15,356 nucleotides of DNA from Omnitrophica WOR_2 bacterium RIFCSPLOWO2_12_FULL_51_8 (GTDB taxonomy: Bacteria; Omnitrophota; Gorgyraeia; Gygaellales; Profunditerraquicolaceae). Position 1 is the first letter of the stretch; each line of letters begins with the position of its first letter. A model generated the notes under the pieces. It ran no database searches. It saw only the letters and a program-made list of their open reading frames with translations, and had not been told where the DNA came from. Of this stretch, positions 1-7,183 are shown piece after piece. The stretch lies in assembly GCA_001805895.1 (NCBI GenBank), contig MHHD01000076.1, positions 1 to 15,356 of the forward strand, written 5' to 3'. A program made the position numbers and the translations under genes.

Positions 1-50
1 AATATTATTTTTTACAACCTTTTAAACCACAAGGGGTTGCATTTGATAAG

Positions 51-71
51 TTCTATTGCGTTGCAATAGAA
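51..71. repeat. Perfect 9-bp inverted repeat
   Basis: TTCTATTGC at 51-59 is the exact reverse complement of GCAATAGAA at 63-71, with a 3-nt loop. Neither side is followed by a convincing T-run, so I do not call it a terminator. It could be an operator or a footprint of a mobile element. Confidence 0.5.
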
Positions 72-205
72 ACTACATTTTTTCATGTAAAGGACTATTT
101 TCATAATCTATGTATCCATATACTGTTAGTGCTTAATTCACTGTTTCTAATGCAAAATTTGGGTTCAAACTGTAGAAGAAAGGTTTAACAAGATAAATAT
201 ACCTT

Positions 206-235
206 ATAGATACAGAAATGATAGATACAGAAATG
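206..235. repeat. 15-bp perfect tandem duplication
   Basis: ATAGATACAGAAATG occurs at 206-220 and again immediately at 221-235. It is non-coding and probably arose by slippage or as an insertion footprint. Confidence 0.7.
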
Positions 236-310
236 CAAGGAAAAATACCAATTGAGTTTTCCCTTAGTATAATCGTCAATTTTTCTCATTTTAGTTGTGG
301 TGTCAAGCCT

Positions 311-1036
311 TTAGCGAGAGTATTCGCGCATAAGCATGGAGTAACTTAATATCCCGGATTCTTGGATTTTGACCGGGATACGCTGCTCATCGGCGGTGAT
401 CCAGATTTCTATGTGGGCGGGGATACTGATAAAATGGTAGGACTTGAAAACGCCGGCGGGTACCTCGACGTCTTCGATGGCGGCCAGCCTCACCTCCAGG
501 CGCTTGCTTGGTAAATTCACGGTGATAGTTTTGCCGATATGCAGCTCCGGCATGCGGCGCAGGTAATGCGGTATGAGCAGCGGGTTCTGGATAGCCGAGT
601 CGCTCTTGATCTGAGTCTTGTGGGCATGCCGGCCCCTGGCCTTGGTAATCGTGACGGTAAAATTGTCCTGGTCGTATTCCTCGGTGATCTGCTCGCGCAG
701 CAGCCATTTAGTGATATTACGTTCCACCCTTAGCGGAAGAAAAGTCTCGGGGTCGCTGTAAATATTTTCTACATCCTTGAACTGTGTCAGCTTCGTCTCT
801 GCCGTAGTCAAGTTTAATTCCTTATCTTGCAGTTTCACTATGCCTTGATTACTCAGGCTCATGGAGCCCAGGTCAACTCTACCGAGCCTTACATCATAAA
901 TAATCTTTTCGCCCGTATAGCTGCGGATCTGGGAAGGCGTCCGGAGAGGCAAGAGGCGCAGGCATTTATTCAGCAGTAGGCAGGCGCCTGCCGCGGCGAG
1001 CAAGATGACAAACAGGAATAATAATATCTTTTTCAT
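311..1036 (-). CDS. DUF3108 family periplasmic protein
   Basis: 241 residues. Residues 1-25 are a Lys-Lys start followed by a strongly hydrophobic stretch, so this is a signal peptide or N-terminal membrane anchor and the rest should be periplasmic. The body starts with the typical DUF3108 opening (GEKIIYDVRLGRVDLGSMSL, about residues 43-62) and continues as a beta-rich domain to the end, including the late 'VPAGVFKSYHF' and 'IWITADEQRIPVKIQ' strands characteristic of the family. No catalytic motif is visible. DUF3108 proteins have no settled function and are often outer-membrane or exopolymer associated. It is the last gene of the minus-strand operon, 6 nt after the DUF2062 gene. Family assignment is by sequence feel; function is unknown. 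Confidence 0.75.
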   Translation of the reverse strand: MKKILLFLFVILLAAAGACLLLNKCLRLLPLRTPSQIRSYTGEKIIYDVRLGRVDLGSMSLSNQGIVKLQDKELNLTTAETKLTQFKDVENIYSDPETFLPLRVERNITKWLLREQITEEYDQDNFTVTITKARGRHAHKTQIKSDSAIQNPLLIPHYLRRMPELHIGKTITVNLPSKRLEVRLAAIEDVEVPAGVFKSYHFISIPAHIEIWITADEQRIPVKIQESGILSYSMLMREYSR

Positions 1037-1042
1037 GATCCC

Positions 1043-1528
1043 TTAAGAATGCCTCCGTTTTATTTTTGTGACAAGGACAAACGTGATTAAATAAACGGAT
1101 GCCCCCGCAACGACGGCGATTACCAGGTATCCCAGTAATACCGGAAATATAATTTTCAAAGCGGAAAGCTCGGCTAAGCTCCTCCACCTGAATTCCCTTA
1201 AGAATACGCTCCAGTTCTGGTGCGCTTGATGCCAGGATATTCGCAGCAGGCAAGAACCGGTTTTAATTGCCAAGAAGAAAGTCAAAAAACTTATCCAGGT
1301 ATTGGTCAGCAGGCTCCCTAGAAGCGCGCTGGCGCGGTTTGCCCGCGCAATGAAGGCTAAGCCCAGAGCTGCCAGCGGGCCTGCGCCCGGCAGGATGCCC
1401 GAAAATACGCCTAATCCCGCCCCCAAGGCAATTTTCTGGGGGGTATCGTTGATACGGAAAAGCTTTAAGTAGATCAGCTTAAAGAACCGAAAGAGCTTAT
1501 TTCCCCTTTTTCTCAATTCAGCCCCCAT
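1043..1528 (-). CDS. DUF2062 family membrane protein
   Basis: 161 residues. A basic N-terminus is followed by the DUF2062 signature with repeated Gly (GAGLGVFSGILPGAGP, about residues 36-51). There are three to four hydrophobic segments (about 35-65, 70-95 and 128-155) and a basic C-terminus, so it should be an inner-membrane protein. The family is uncharacterised; relatives occur beside glycosyltransferase or envelope genes. The ATG at 1528 overlaps the end of the radical SAM gene by 11 nt, implying co-translation. An in-frame later start is possible, but the membrane domain would be unchanged. Confidence 0.75.
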   Translation of the reverse strand: MGAELRKRGNKLFRFFKLIYLKLFRINDTPQKIALGAGLGVFSGILPGAGPLAALGLAFIARANRASALLGSLLTNTWISFLTFFLAIKTGSCLLRISWHQAHQNWSVFLREFRWRSLAELSALKIIFPVLLGYLVIAVVAGASVYLITFVLVTKIKRRHS

Positions 1529-2492
1529 CTTTTTTTAAGGCCGGTTTGATATTTACCCCGGCAAAACGTTCCTCTCCGTAAGACTCCTGGACCCAGCCGC
1601 AAGATAGGCCGTATCTCTGCATAATCTTTTTTGCTTCCGCGTATTCGCTTTCCTTCAGGCGCCGGGAGATTCCCTTGAATTTAGAGGCTTGGTAGAGGGG
1701 AAGGTATTGGCTCATCAGGCTGATATAGGTATCCACAGAGACCTCTTCTGCGATAAAACGCATAATTTTTTCTGTCCCGGATTGATTATCGGGCAGGACC
1801 AGGTGCCGGATAATTACCCCCCGTTCGATAACCCCCTCTTCCTTATTGATCTGCGCCACCCCCACCTGCCGGTGCATCTCTTTGACCGCCCTCTGATTGT
1901 ATTCCGGGTAATCCGGGGCAGAAGAAAGCTCTGAGGATATTCCGGCATCTCCGTAGCGCATATCCGGCAGGTAAATATCTACTATACCCTCCAGTAACTT
2001 TAAGGCCTCGGTTGATTCATAACCGCTGGTATTGTAGCAGAGGGGAAGATGCAAGCCCTTTTCTACGGCTGACTTTAGGGCCTGCAGGATCTGCGGCATG
2101 ATATGCGTAGGGGTGACTAGATTGATGTTGTGGCAACACATCCCCTGCAGCTGGAGCATCATTTCAGCAAGCCCTTCGGCTGAAACCTCCCTCCCCTGCC
2201 CCAACTGGGAGAATTCGTAATTCTGACAATAGACGCAGGCCATATTGCAGTTGGCAAAGAAGATAGCCCCGGAGCCAAGTGTGCCTGAGAGGGGCGGTTC
2301 TTCGCCATGGTGGGCCATAAAGCTGAACACGCGCGGCAGGCAGCCGGTCTTACAAAATCCCTCTTCACCCTTGAGGCGGTTCACCCCGCATTTACGCGGG
2401 CAGATGCGGCAGGATTCCAACAGCCCACGGGCCTGTGTAATCGCCTGGTCTAACCTGCCGTTTTGGTAAGATTGGAGGTATGCGGGGCGCAT
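1518..2492 (-). CDS. PflX-like (COG1313) radical SAM protein
   Basis: 324 residues. An N-terminal cysteine cluster (C28, C31, C35, C47, C51) matches the 'CxxCPRxCGVNRLxGExGxC' head of COG1313 proteins and could bind an extra metal or Fe-S cluster. The radical SAM CX3CX2C triad follows (C82, C86, C89, in CNMACVYCQ), then a TIM-barrel-like domain with 'VTPTHIMPQ' and 'CYNTSGYES'. These proteins resemble pyruvate formate-lyase activases, but their substrate is not known to me, and no glycyl-radical enzyme is visible nearby. The ATG at 2492 overlaps the DUF4416 gene by 43 nt. I keep it because 'PAYLQSYQNGRLDQAI' matches the usual N-terminus of the family. Confidence 0.85.
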   Translation of the reverse strand: MRPAYLQSYQNGRLDQAITQARGLLESCRICPRKCGVNRLKGEEGFCKTGCLPRVFSFMAHHGEEPPLSGTLGSGAIFFANCNMACVYCQNYEFSQLGQGREVSAEGLAEMMLQLQGMCCHNINLVTPTHIMPQILQALKSAVEKGLHLPLCYNTSGYESTEALKLLEGIVDIYLPDMRYGDAGISSELSSAPDYPEYNQRAVKEMHRQVGVAQINKEEGVIERGVIIRHLVLPDNQSGTEKIMRFIAEEVSVDTYISLMSQYLPLYQASKFKGISRRLKESEYAEAKKIMQRYGLSCGWVQESYGEERFAGVNIKPALKKDGG

Positions 2493-3112
2493 TCCTGGAG
2501 TTGTTTTTTATAGATTTCCCTTATGCGGTTAAATACTTCGATATATTCCCTGCTCCGGTAATCCGGATAAGTCCATTCCCAGGGGTTAAAGGTTTTTCGC
2601 TGGTAGAAGAGGGTGATTTCTACGTAGATGCCCCTCTCTAAGTAGATGCGGTGCCTATAGTCTTTAGTGGAGGCCAGCACAAGTTTGGCTAAATCTAAGT
2701 AACCGGGGTCGATATTTACCAGGCGCCTTGATACTTCGGCGGCATTCAGACCGCGCACTTTAGGGCGTGGTAAAGGTATGCCGCTCAGTATCAACCCTGA
2801 GCAAACCCCGGGCTTTAGCCCGGGGCGCGTCGAATGGGTTGATTTGCGGGATAACTTTTGCTCGAGATTATTGGTAAAAACTTTTATCCGCGCCAGATGC
2901 TGCGCGGGGATAAGCCTGCGGAAGCTGAAGAATCTCCTCTTTAGGCCGCTGCCGAACTCTTTCCGGTAATAGTCGGTGTGATTGAAGGCAAGCGGCGCGC
3001 TTTCGAAATCAATGTTTCCGAAAAGCTTAGTCAAGGCCAGCCGCGCCTTCTCTGCAGCGGAAACTTCCCGAAAGATAAGACCAATGATTAGCTTGACCCG
3101 GGGGGCGTTCAA
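2450..3112 (-). CDS. DUF4416 family protein with an in-frame palindromic insertion
   Basis: 220 residues. The core fits DUF4416: 'KLIIGLIF' near the start, 'FGNIDFESAPLAFNHTDYY' (31-49), 'KRRFFSF' and 'IKVFTNNLE' in the middle, then 'VNIDPGYLDLAKLVLASTK' (132-150), 'HRIYLERGIYVEITLFY' and 'WTYPDYRS'. Function is unknown. Residues about 88-130, between the two conserved blocks, are Pro/Gly/Ser-rich and look foreign; they are encoded by a GC-rich palindromic repeat (2783-2843). I expect relatives to be about 180 residues, so the insertion accounts for the extra length. The start appears to be TTG (3112-3110), overlapping the TGA of the upstream PilZ gene; no good ribosome binding site is seen. 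The last about 14 residues overlap the radical SAM start. Confidence 0.8.
   Translation of the reverse strand: MNAPRVKLIIGLIFREVSAAEKARLALTKLFGNIDFESAPLAFNHTDYYRKEFGSGLKRRFFSFRRLIPAQHLARIKVFTNNLEQKLSRKSTHSTRPGLKPGVCSGLILSGIPLPRPKVRGLNAAEVSRRLVNIDPGYLDLAKLVLASTKDYRHRIYLERGIYVEITLFYQRKTFNPWEWTYPDYRSREYIEVFNRIREIYKKQLQECAPHTSNLTKTAG
2783..2843. repeat. Palindromic repeat inserted in frame in the DUF4416 gene
   Basis: The core is a perfect 20-bp palindrome with CCCCGGGCT at 2806-2814, TT at 2815-2816 and AGCCCGGGG at 2817-2825. It is enclosed by a second perfect inverted repeat, ATCAACCC at 2790-2797 and GGGTTGAT at 2836-2843. A third, overlapping pair is GCTCAG 2783-2788 and CTGAGC 2797-2802. 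It is translated within the DUF4416 protein (about residues 92-112) without a frameshift, like the palindromic repeats known inside Rickettsia proteins (analogy only). Confidence 0.75.
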
Positions 3113-3468
3113 TTAGGCAGGAGCTGGTTTATGTATTTAGCGATTTTCTTCCTCTGCTCATCGTTTATCTCATTGAAAAAAATCGCGATGTTAAAGCCGC
3201 CTCTTTCCTCGTCGTCTGTCCTGACGATAACGCCTTTGCACTCCACGGCACATTTCTTGCCGGCGGCTTCTATCTGTGCCGGCAGGGCCAGTTTGACCAT
3301 TACCTTGGTAAAGGGAGGGACGTATTTCTTGATCAGGCAGTATGCCCCAACGCAGCTTAAATTGCTGGTAGAGGTACTGAAGTCGTAACCGTTAGCCGCT
3401 ACCCTGATGGGGAGTTCGTGGTCAATGCGGGGATGAATCCTTCTTTCCGTTTTTTCCGCGCGCGTCAT
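3109..3468 (-). CDS. PilZ domain protein (putative c-di-GMP receptor)
   Basis: 119 residues from the chosen start. Both c-di-GMP-binding PilZ motifs are present: RxxxR at R10-R14 (RIHPR), and an N/DxSxxG motif at N36-S38-G41 (NLSCVG). The remaining beta-barrel strands fill the protein up to the C-terminal helix (INDEQRKKIAKYINQLL), so it is a stand-alone PilZ protein, cytosolic, with no output domain. I chose the ATG at 3468 because it overlaps the TGA of the zinc-ribbon gene (ATGA) and has GGAAGAG just upstream. A longer frame to 3510 would overlap that gene by 46 nt. It is the third gene of the operon, downstream of a second PilZ gene. Confidence 0.85.
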   Translation of the reverse strand: MTRAEKTERRIHPRIDHELPIRVAANGYDFSTSTSNLSCVGAYCLIKKYVPPFTKVMVKLALPAQIEAAGKKCAVECKGVIVRTDDEERGGFNIAIFFNEINDEQRKKIAKYINQLLPN

Positions 3469-3644
3469 TTCTTCTCTTCCTTTGCTTTCCGGATATAATC
3501 CTTCCAGCATTTCTTGCTGCAGTAAAATTTACTGTCGCGGTAATACCGCTTTAACTTTTTAATCTGCTTATTGCAGCTTAAACAGTTAGCCTGCTTCTCT
3601 TCCGCGGGTTTTGCCGCTTCAGCGGTTTTTTTCTGCTCTGCCAT
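3465..3644 (-). CDS. Small zinc-ribbon-like protein (59 residues)
   Basis: 59 residues, read directly from the sequence between the two PilZ genes. The N-terminus is Lys/Ala/Glu-rich (residues 1-19), followed by CLSC (C21, C24), a basic stretch (KQIKKLKRYYRD) and CSKKC (C42, C46), ending in a charged KAKEEKK tail. Four cysteines in CX2C...CX3C spacing suggest a single zinc-binding knuckle. A good ribosome binding site (AAGGAT, about 9 nt upstream) precedes the ATG. The stop overlaps the next PilZ start as ATGA, strong evidence that it is translated. I do not recognise a named family. Context points to a regulatory or adaptor role in the PilZ operon, but this is only inference. Confidence 0.8.
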   Translation of the reverse strand: MAEQKKTAEAAKPAEEKQANCLSCNKQIKKLKRYYRDSKFYCSKKCWKDYIRKAKEEKK

Positions 3645-3659
3645 ATGGAAAAATCCTTT

Positions 3660-4004
3660 TTAAAATTCTCCCCGGCGCATGTTGATATATTCACCAAGGT
3701 AATTTCTTTCCCGGCGGTCGATTTCTAAAAATTCGATGCCGAGCCGGTTTTTATTCGAACGAGGCAAGGGCTGCGACCAGGCAACCCTCCCGATGGGCCG
3801 TAAAAGATGCAGCGGCAGGCCGATTTCCAGCATGAGCGTGGCGCTGGTCGCCAGAAAACCATCGCTGATCAACGAAAGGCCGCCCTGGCTTAGATCATCA
3901 CTTAAGCCGCTGTTAGCCTCGGTGTGTCCGCGCACCTGGAAACGCACCGGCACATGCAGATTTATGCGCGCAAAGCGCCTGTTCTCTTTGCTGACAAGAA
4001 GCAT
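3660..4004 (-). CDS. PilZ domain protein (putative c-di-GMP receptor), first gene of the operon
   Basis: 114 residues from the chosen ATG. It carries RxxxR (R9-R13, in RRFAR) and DxSxxG (D37-S39-G42, in DLSQGG), followed by PilZ barrel strands ('GRVAWSQPL', 'NRLGIEFLEI') and a C-terminal helix. The set of binding residues is complete, so c-di-GMP binding is plausible. The start at 4004 is set by a strong promoter (-35 at 4038-4043, -10 at 4015-4020), which places transcription initiation only a few bases before the ATG. The longer frame to 4043 would begin with a TTG that is the -35 box itself. No Shine-Dalgarno sequence is seen, so the message may be leaderless. Confidence 0.85.
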   Translation of the reverse strand: MLLVSKENRRFARINLHVPVRFQVRGHTEANSGLSDDLSQGGLSLISDGFLATSATLMLEIGLPLHLLRPIGRVAWSQPLPRSNKNRLGIEFLEIDRRERNYLGEYINMRRGEF

Positions 4005-4014
4005 GACTAGTTTT

Positions 4015-4043
4015 AATATAACATATATTCTTATCAGTGTCAA
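4015..4043 (-). promoter_or_regulatory. Sigma-70-type promoter of the PilZ-DUF3108 operon
   Basis: On the minus strand, TTGACA (4043-4038, perfect consensus), a 17-nt spacer, and TATATT (4020-4015). Predicted transcription start is about 4006-4009, just ahead of the ATG at 4004. Confidence 0.75.
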
Positions 4044-4067
4044 TAGCTTAACCTAAAAAGCTTTATA

Positions 4068-4095
4068 TTTACAAATTTAAATATCTTGCTATAAT
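4068..4095 (+). promoter_or_regulatory. Sigma-70-type promoter of the exeA-gspB pair
   Basis: TTTACA at 4068-4073, a 16-nt spacer, then TATAAT at 4090-4095 with an extended -10 TG (4087-4088). It is followed by a ribosome binding site AGGAAGG at 4114-4120, 7 nt before the ATG at 4128. It is back to back with the minus-strand promoter, the two -35 boxes being about 25 bp apart. Confidence 0.75.
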
Positions 4096-4127
4096 TAATC
4101 TGGGGGATAAGCGAGGAAGGCGAAAAA

Positions 4128-4955
4128 ATGTACTGCAAATTCTACGGCCTGAAAGAGCGGCCATTTAATGTCACTTCTGACCCCGGCTTTTTCTTCCTAA
4201 GCCGCAAACACAAAGAGGCGCTGGCCCACCTTTTGTACGGCGCGTCCCAACGTAAAGGCATCATCGCCCTTACCGGCGAGGTTGGCACCGGCAAGACTAC
4301 CCTTTGCCGTTTTTTCCTCAATCAGCTTGGCGAGAATGTCAAAACCGCCTTTATTCTCAATCCGCACTTTTCCGAAACACAGTTACTGGAGGCTATTGTC
4401 AGGGATTTCGGTATCGTTGCCAAATACAGCTCGAGGTTTGACCTGTTAAGCGAGCTGAACAAATTTCTCCTGCATGAATCAGCCGCCGGTAACAATGTTA
4501 TTTTGATTATTGACGAGGCCCAGAATCTGAAGCCGCATATCCTGGAGCAGGTGCGCCTGCTTTCGAATTTAGAAACCGAGAAAGAAAAGCTGCTGCAGGT
4601 GCTTTTGGTGGGGCAGCCGGAGTTGAGCCAGAGGTTAAACCTCTATGATTTACGCCAGCTGCGGCAGAGGATCATGGTAAGATACCACATCATGCCGCTG
4701 GAGGCAGATGAAATCGGCGGATATATCAACCACCGCTTGAATATCGCCGGCGCCGGACAGAGGATAGATTTCTGCCCCGAAGCGGTCAACGCTATCTGGA
4801 ATTTTTCCGTGGGCACCCCCCGTCTGATCAACATACTCTGCGACCGCGCCCTGCTGGCCGGGTTTGTCTCGGGGTCAAACAGGATAGACATAGGCATCAT
4901 CGATAAGTGCATTGGGGAACTGGAGAGCTATTGCGTAAGAGGAGCGGGCTTATGA
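4128..4955 (+). CDS. ExeA/GspA-like AAA ATPase
   Basis: 275 residues. It opens with 'MYCKFYGLKERPFNVTSDP', the usual head of ExeA-type ATPases, then has Walker A GEVGTGKT (50-57), Walker B VILIIDE (124-130) with 'AQNL', and a sensor segment VGQPEL (161-166). A C-terminal helical lid includes 'GTPRLINILCDRALL'. In Aeromonas, ExeA with ExeB helps the secretin multimer assemble in the peptidoglycan/outer membrane for type II secretion. Relatives in other phyla sit in type II secretion, type IV pilus or exopolysaccharide loci. Unlike ExeA it has no C-terminal membrane/peptidoglycan-binding extension, so it is a short cytosolic form. It is translationally coupled to the next gene by ATGA. The promoter and RBS are clear. 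Confidence 0.88.
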   Translation: MYCKFYGLKERPFNVTSDPGFFFLSRKHKEALAHLLYGASQRKGIIALTGEVGTGKTTLCRFFLNQLGENVKTAFILNPHFSETQLLEAIVRDFGIVAKYSSRFDLLSELNKFLLHESAAGNNVILIIDEAQNLKPHILEQVRLLSNLETEKEKLLQVLLVGQPELSQRLNLYDLRQLRQRIMVRYHIMPLEADEIGGYINHRLNIAGAGQRIDFCPEAVNAIWNFSVGTPRLINILCDRALLAGFVSGSNRIDIGIIDKCIGELESYCVRGAGL

Positions 4956-5434
4956 GCATAATCTACGATGCCCTGAAGAAGGTGGAGTGTTCTGCCGCGG
5001 CAGAAACTAAACCACGGTTGAAAGCGAAGATATCCAAACCGCGGAAAATAGGGTTGGCCGCGGCGTATCTTTTGGCGGCCGGACTGGGCGTAATGTTGGG
5101 AAATTTTATTTTTTCTGTCTTGATTTCTCCTTCGACTCCCGCGCGGGATGCGCCGGCTAAACAGGCTATGCAGGAGCCGCCGAAAGCGGCCGCCCCTTTA
5201 GCTCCGGCAGGCCTTGCCCTGGAGCAGGCGCCGCCCGCTAAAGTTTCAGGGGCCCCCAATCTGGTGCTAAACGGGATTTTCTTTTCCCGGGATGAAGGTT
5301 ACGCCCTGATTAATAATCAGATTGTCAAAGAAGGCGATGAGGTTGACGGCGCCACGGTCAAAGAAATCAATATAGATGAAGTTGAACTGGCCGCGCTGGG
5401 TTCAACGATCAAGCTTTCCTGCCGCGCGAAGTAA
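4952..5434 (+). CDS. GspB/ExeB-like secretion assembly protein
   Basis: 160 residues from the ATG at 4952, which overlaps the exeA stop (ATGA) and has AGAGGAG upstream; a longer frame from 4907 is unlikely. It starts with 'MSIIYDALKKVE', the typical cytosolic head of GspB-like proteins. One transmembrane segment follows (about 33-58), then an Ala/Pro-rich periplasmic linker (60-100). A C-terminal domain contains 'LVLNGIFFSRDEGYALINN' and 'VKEGDEVDGATVKEI' (104-140), matching the T2SSB/GspB pattern. It should partner with the ATPase encoded upstream, linking cytosolic ATP hydrolysis to the periplasm. Its last 33 nt overlap the convergent aroB gene. Confidence 0.75.
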   Translation: MSIIYDALKKVECSAAAETKPRLKAKISKPRKIGLAAAYLLAAGLGVMLGNFIFSVLISPSTPARDAPAKQAMQEPPKAAAPLAPAGLALEQAPPAKVSGAPNLVLNGIFFSRDEGYALINNQIVKEGDEVDGATVKEINIDEVELAALGSTIKLSCRAK

Positions 5435-6532
5435 AGCCGTAGAGCCTCGCATTCTCTCCCGCAGCGAATCCTTGATAATCTCCAGAGGAATATTCTCCCG
5501 GATGACGGCCTTTGAGATCCCTTTGGCGAGGACGAAGCGGTTTTTTTTACCGAGGAATTTTTTATCGCGGTAATGGGCGTTGATCACGGCGGATAAAGTC
5601 ACCCCTGTAATGCGGGTAGGCAGGCCTACCGCGCGGATAAGGTTTTCTATTCTTTTTACGCCGGATTCCGGTAGAAGGCCTAAGCGCCTGCTTATACCGG
5701 CGGCAACCAGCATGCCGAGGGCCACGGCTTCTCCGTGATTGTGCAATTTATACCTCCCTGCCGCTTCAATGGCGTGTCCGGCGGTGTGGCCGAAATTCAA
5801 AAGGGTACGTACCCCCTTCTCTTCCCTTTCGTCTGCGGAAACCATCTTTGCCTTGATACGGCTGCAGCGGCATACGATATATTCTAAGGCGCCGGTTTTT
5901 AGCCTCAAGATATCCGGGTAATTATCTTCTAAATAAGAGAAAAGCGCGGTATCCTTAATAACGCCGTATTTGATTACTTCAGCGAGGCCTGAGCGCGCCT
6001 GTCTCTGGCTTAATGTCTTTAGGAAGCCGATTTCGCTGAAGACTAAGCGCGGCTGATAAAAAGCGCCGATCAGGTTCTTCCCTTCAGCCAAATCCACTCC
6101 GGTCTTTCCGCCGATAGCCGAATCTACCTGCGCCAGGAGCGTAGTGGGCAATTGTACGTAGGGCACCCCGCGTTTATACACCGAGGCGACGAAGCCGCTT
6201 AAGTCTCCGATTACCCCTCCGCCCATGGCAATAATGAAGATGCGCCTCCTCTGGTCATAATCTGCGATATCGGCAATGATGCTTGAGGCGGTCTTGATGG
6301 ATTTACTGGCTTCGCCGTCAGGGACGGTCCTGAAGCGCAGAGAAAACCCGCAGCCTTCCATAGTCTTCCGGATACGGTTTCCGTAGAGCCTCTTTATTTT
6401 TTCATTAGTGATAATATAGGCATCCGTGCCGATCTTCAGCCTGGCGGCGTTCCTGCCAAAAGCCTTTATGATATTTTCCCCCGCGATAATATTATAGGAG
6501 CGGTCTATGAGGGCCAGCTTTATAGTTTCCAT
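5402..6532 (-). CDS. aroB: 3-dehydroquinate synthase
   Basis: 376 residues, usual length for the family. AroB converts DAHP to 3-dehydroquinate, second step of the shikimate pathway, using NAD and a divalent metal in the cytosol. Visible signatures: 'MGGGVIGDLSGF' (103-114), 'QLPTTLLAQVDSAIGGKTGVDL' region (127-148) with 'GKNLIGAFYQP', and the metal ligands E185 (EVIKYG), H249 (FGHTAGHAIE) and H266 (HGEAVALGM). All are intact. The ATG at 6532 is preferred. An upstream TTG at 6559 would overlap the protease gene, and 'METIKLALIDRSYNI' fits the family N-terminus. It is the last gene of the long minus-strand cluster and overlaps gspB tail to tail by 33 nt. No other shikimate gene is in the window. 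Confidence 0.95.
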   Translation of the reverse strand: METIKLALIDRSYNIIAGENIIKAFGRNAARLKIGTDAYIITNEKIKRLYGNRIRKTMEGCGFSLRFRTVPDGEASKSIKTASSIIADIADYDQRRRIFIIAMGGGVIGDLSGFVASVYKRGVPYVQLPTTLLAQVDSAIGGKTGVDLAEGKNLIGAFYQPRLVFSEIGFLKTLSQRQARSGLAEVIKYGVIKDTALFSYLEDNYPDILRLKTGALEYIVCRCSRIKAKMVSADEREEKGVRTLLNFGHTAGHAIEAAGRYKLHNHGEAVALGMLVAAGISRRLGLLPESGVKRIENLIRAVGLPTRITGVTLSAVINAHYRDKKFLGKKNRFVLAKGISKAVIRENIPLEIIKDSLRERMRGSTALLRAAGKLDR

Positions 6533-6536
6533 CTTC

Positions 6537-7178
6537 TTAGGGGCTGCCTCCGGTGCCAAGGAGGCTTAAGATCAGGGTAATCAGCGGCCGGACAATGTAA
6601 TCAAGCATCCCCACGCTAAATAGCGCCAGGATTATGAACAAGCCGTACGGTTCAATCCGGGCGTAAAGCGAAGCCAGGCCTTCCGGCAGCAGGCCCATCA
6701 GCACCCGCGAGCCGTCCAGAGGCGGTATGGGCAGCATATTGAATACTGCCAGCATGACATTGACGTAAATCAAGAGCAGGATAAAATATGCCAGTCTTTG
6801 GACGAAGACATAATCAAAGAAGACGCGTGGCAGGGATTTCAAGAGCAGGCTTAAGATAACGGCGAAAACAAGGTTTGACAGCGGGCCGCTGGCGCCGATT
6901 AAGACCATATCCCTTTTAGGGTTTTTCAAACCCCAGTAATTTATCGGCACCGGTTTTGCCGCAGCAATAAAGGTGCGGGTAGAAATAAAAAGCAGCAGCG
7001 GCAGGAGCACGGTCCAGAAGATATCGATATGCGCCAGCGGGTTAAAAGTCATCCTGCCGGAGTACAACGCGGTAGTATCGCCTAACCTATAAGCGGTCCA
7101 GGCATGGGCGAATTCATGCACGCTCATTGCCAGAATCAGGACTGCGAAATAGACCGCGAAAGAAACAAGTAATTCCAT
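6537..7178 (-). CDS. Site-2 protease family membrane metalloprotease (M50)
   Basis: 213 residues, a compact multi-pass inner-membrane protein. The zinc motif HExxH is in the first membrane segment (H21-E22-H25, HEFAH). The third ligand aspartate is D155 in 'NMLPIPPLDGSRVL'. The 'FNPLAHID' and 'GASGPLSN' motifs match the small rhomboid-sized S2P group (COG1994) without PDZ or CBS domains. These enzymes cut membrane-embedded substrates such as anti-sigma factors, but the target here cannot be told from context. It lies 5 nt after the SH3 protein gene, with AAGGA about 11 nt before the ATG, and ends 4 nt before the aroB ATG, so the three are probably co-transcribed. Confidence 0.92.
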   Translation of the reverse strand: MELLVSFAVYFAVLILAMSVHEFAHAWTAYRLGDTTALYSGRMTFNPLAHIDIFWTVLLPLLLFISTRTFIAAAKPVPINYWGLKNPKRDMVLIGASGPLSNLVFAVILSLLLKSLPRVFFDYVFVQRLAYFILLLIYVNVMLAVFNMLPIPPLDGSRVLMGLLPEGLASLYARIEPYGLFIILALFSVGMLDYIVRPLITLILSLLGTGGSP

Positions 7179-7183
7179 AGCGG

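Larger units (their letters stand above)
1..310. other. AT-rich intergenic region without a gene
   Basis: No open frame of gene-like quality is visible, and base composition is clearly more AT-rich than the rest of the window. It holds a perfect short inverted repeat (51-71) and a perfect 15-bp tandem duplication (206-235), listed separately. It lies downstream of the last gene of the minus-strand operon, so a terminator would be expected here, but I see no GC-rich hairpin followed by a T-run. Confidence 0.6.

Noticed and set aside
350..380. 8-bp inverted repeat TATCCCGG/CCGGGATA
   Set aside because: It is inside the conserved C-terminal part of the DUF3108 gene, with no other repeat features; probably chance or at most a weak hairpin. 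It differs from the TCCCGC/GCGGGA module.
5380..5460. Bidirectional terminator between gspB and aroB
   Set aside because: The genes overlap tail to tail, and I could not find a convincing hairpin with a T-run on either strand.
6533..6559. TTG start at 6559 for aroB
   Set aside because: Would add nine residues that overlap the protease gene; the ATG at 6532 fits the family N-terminus.
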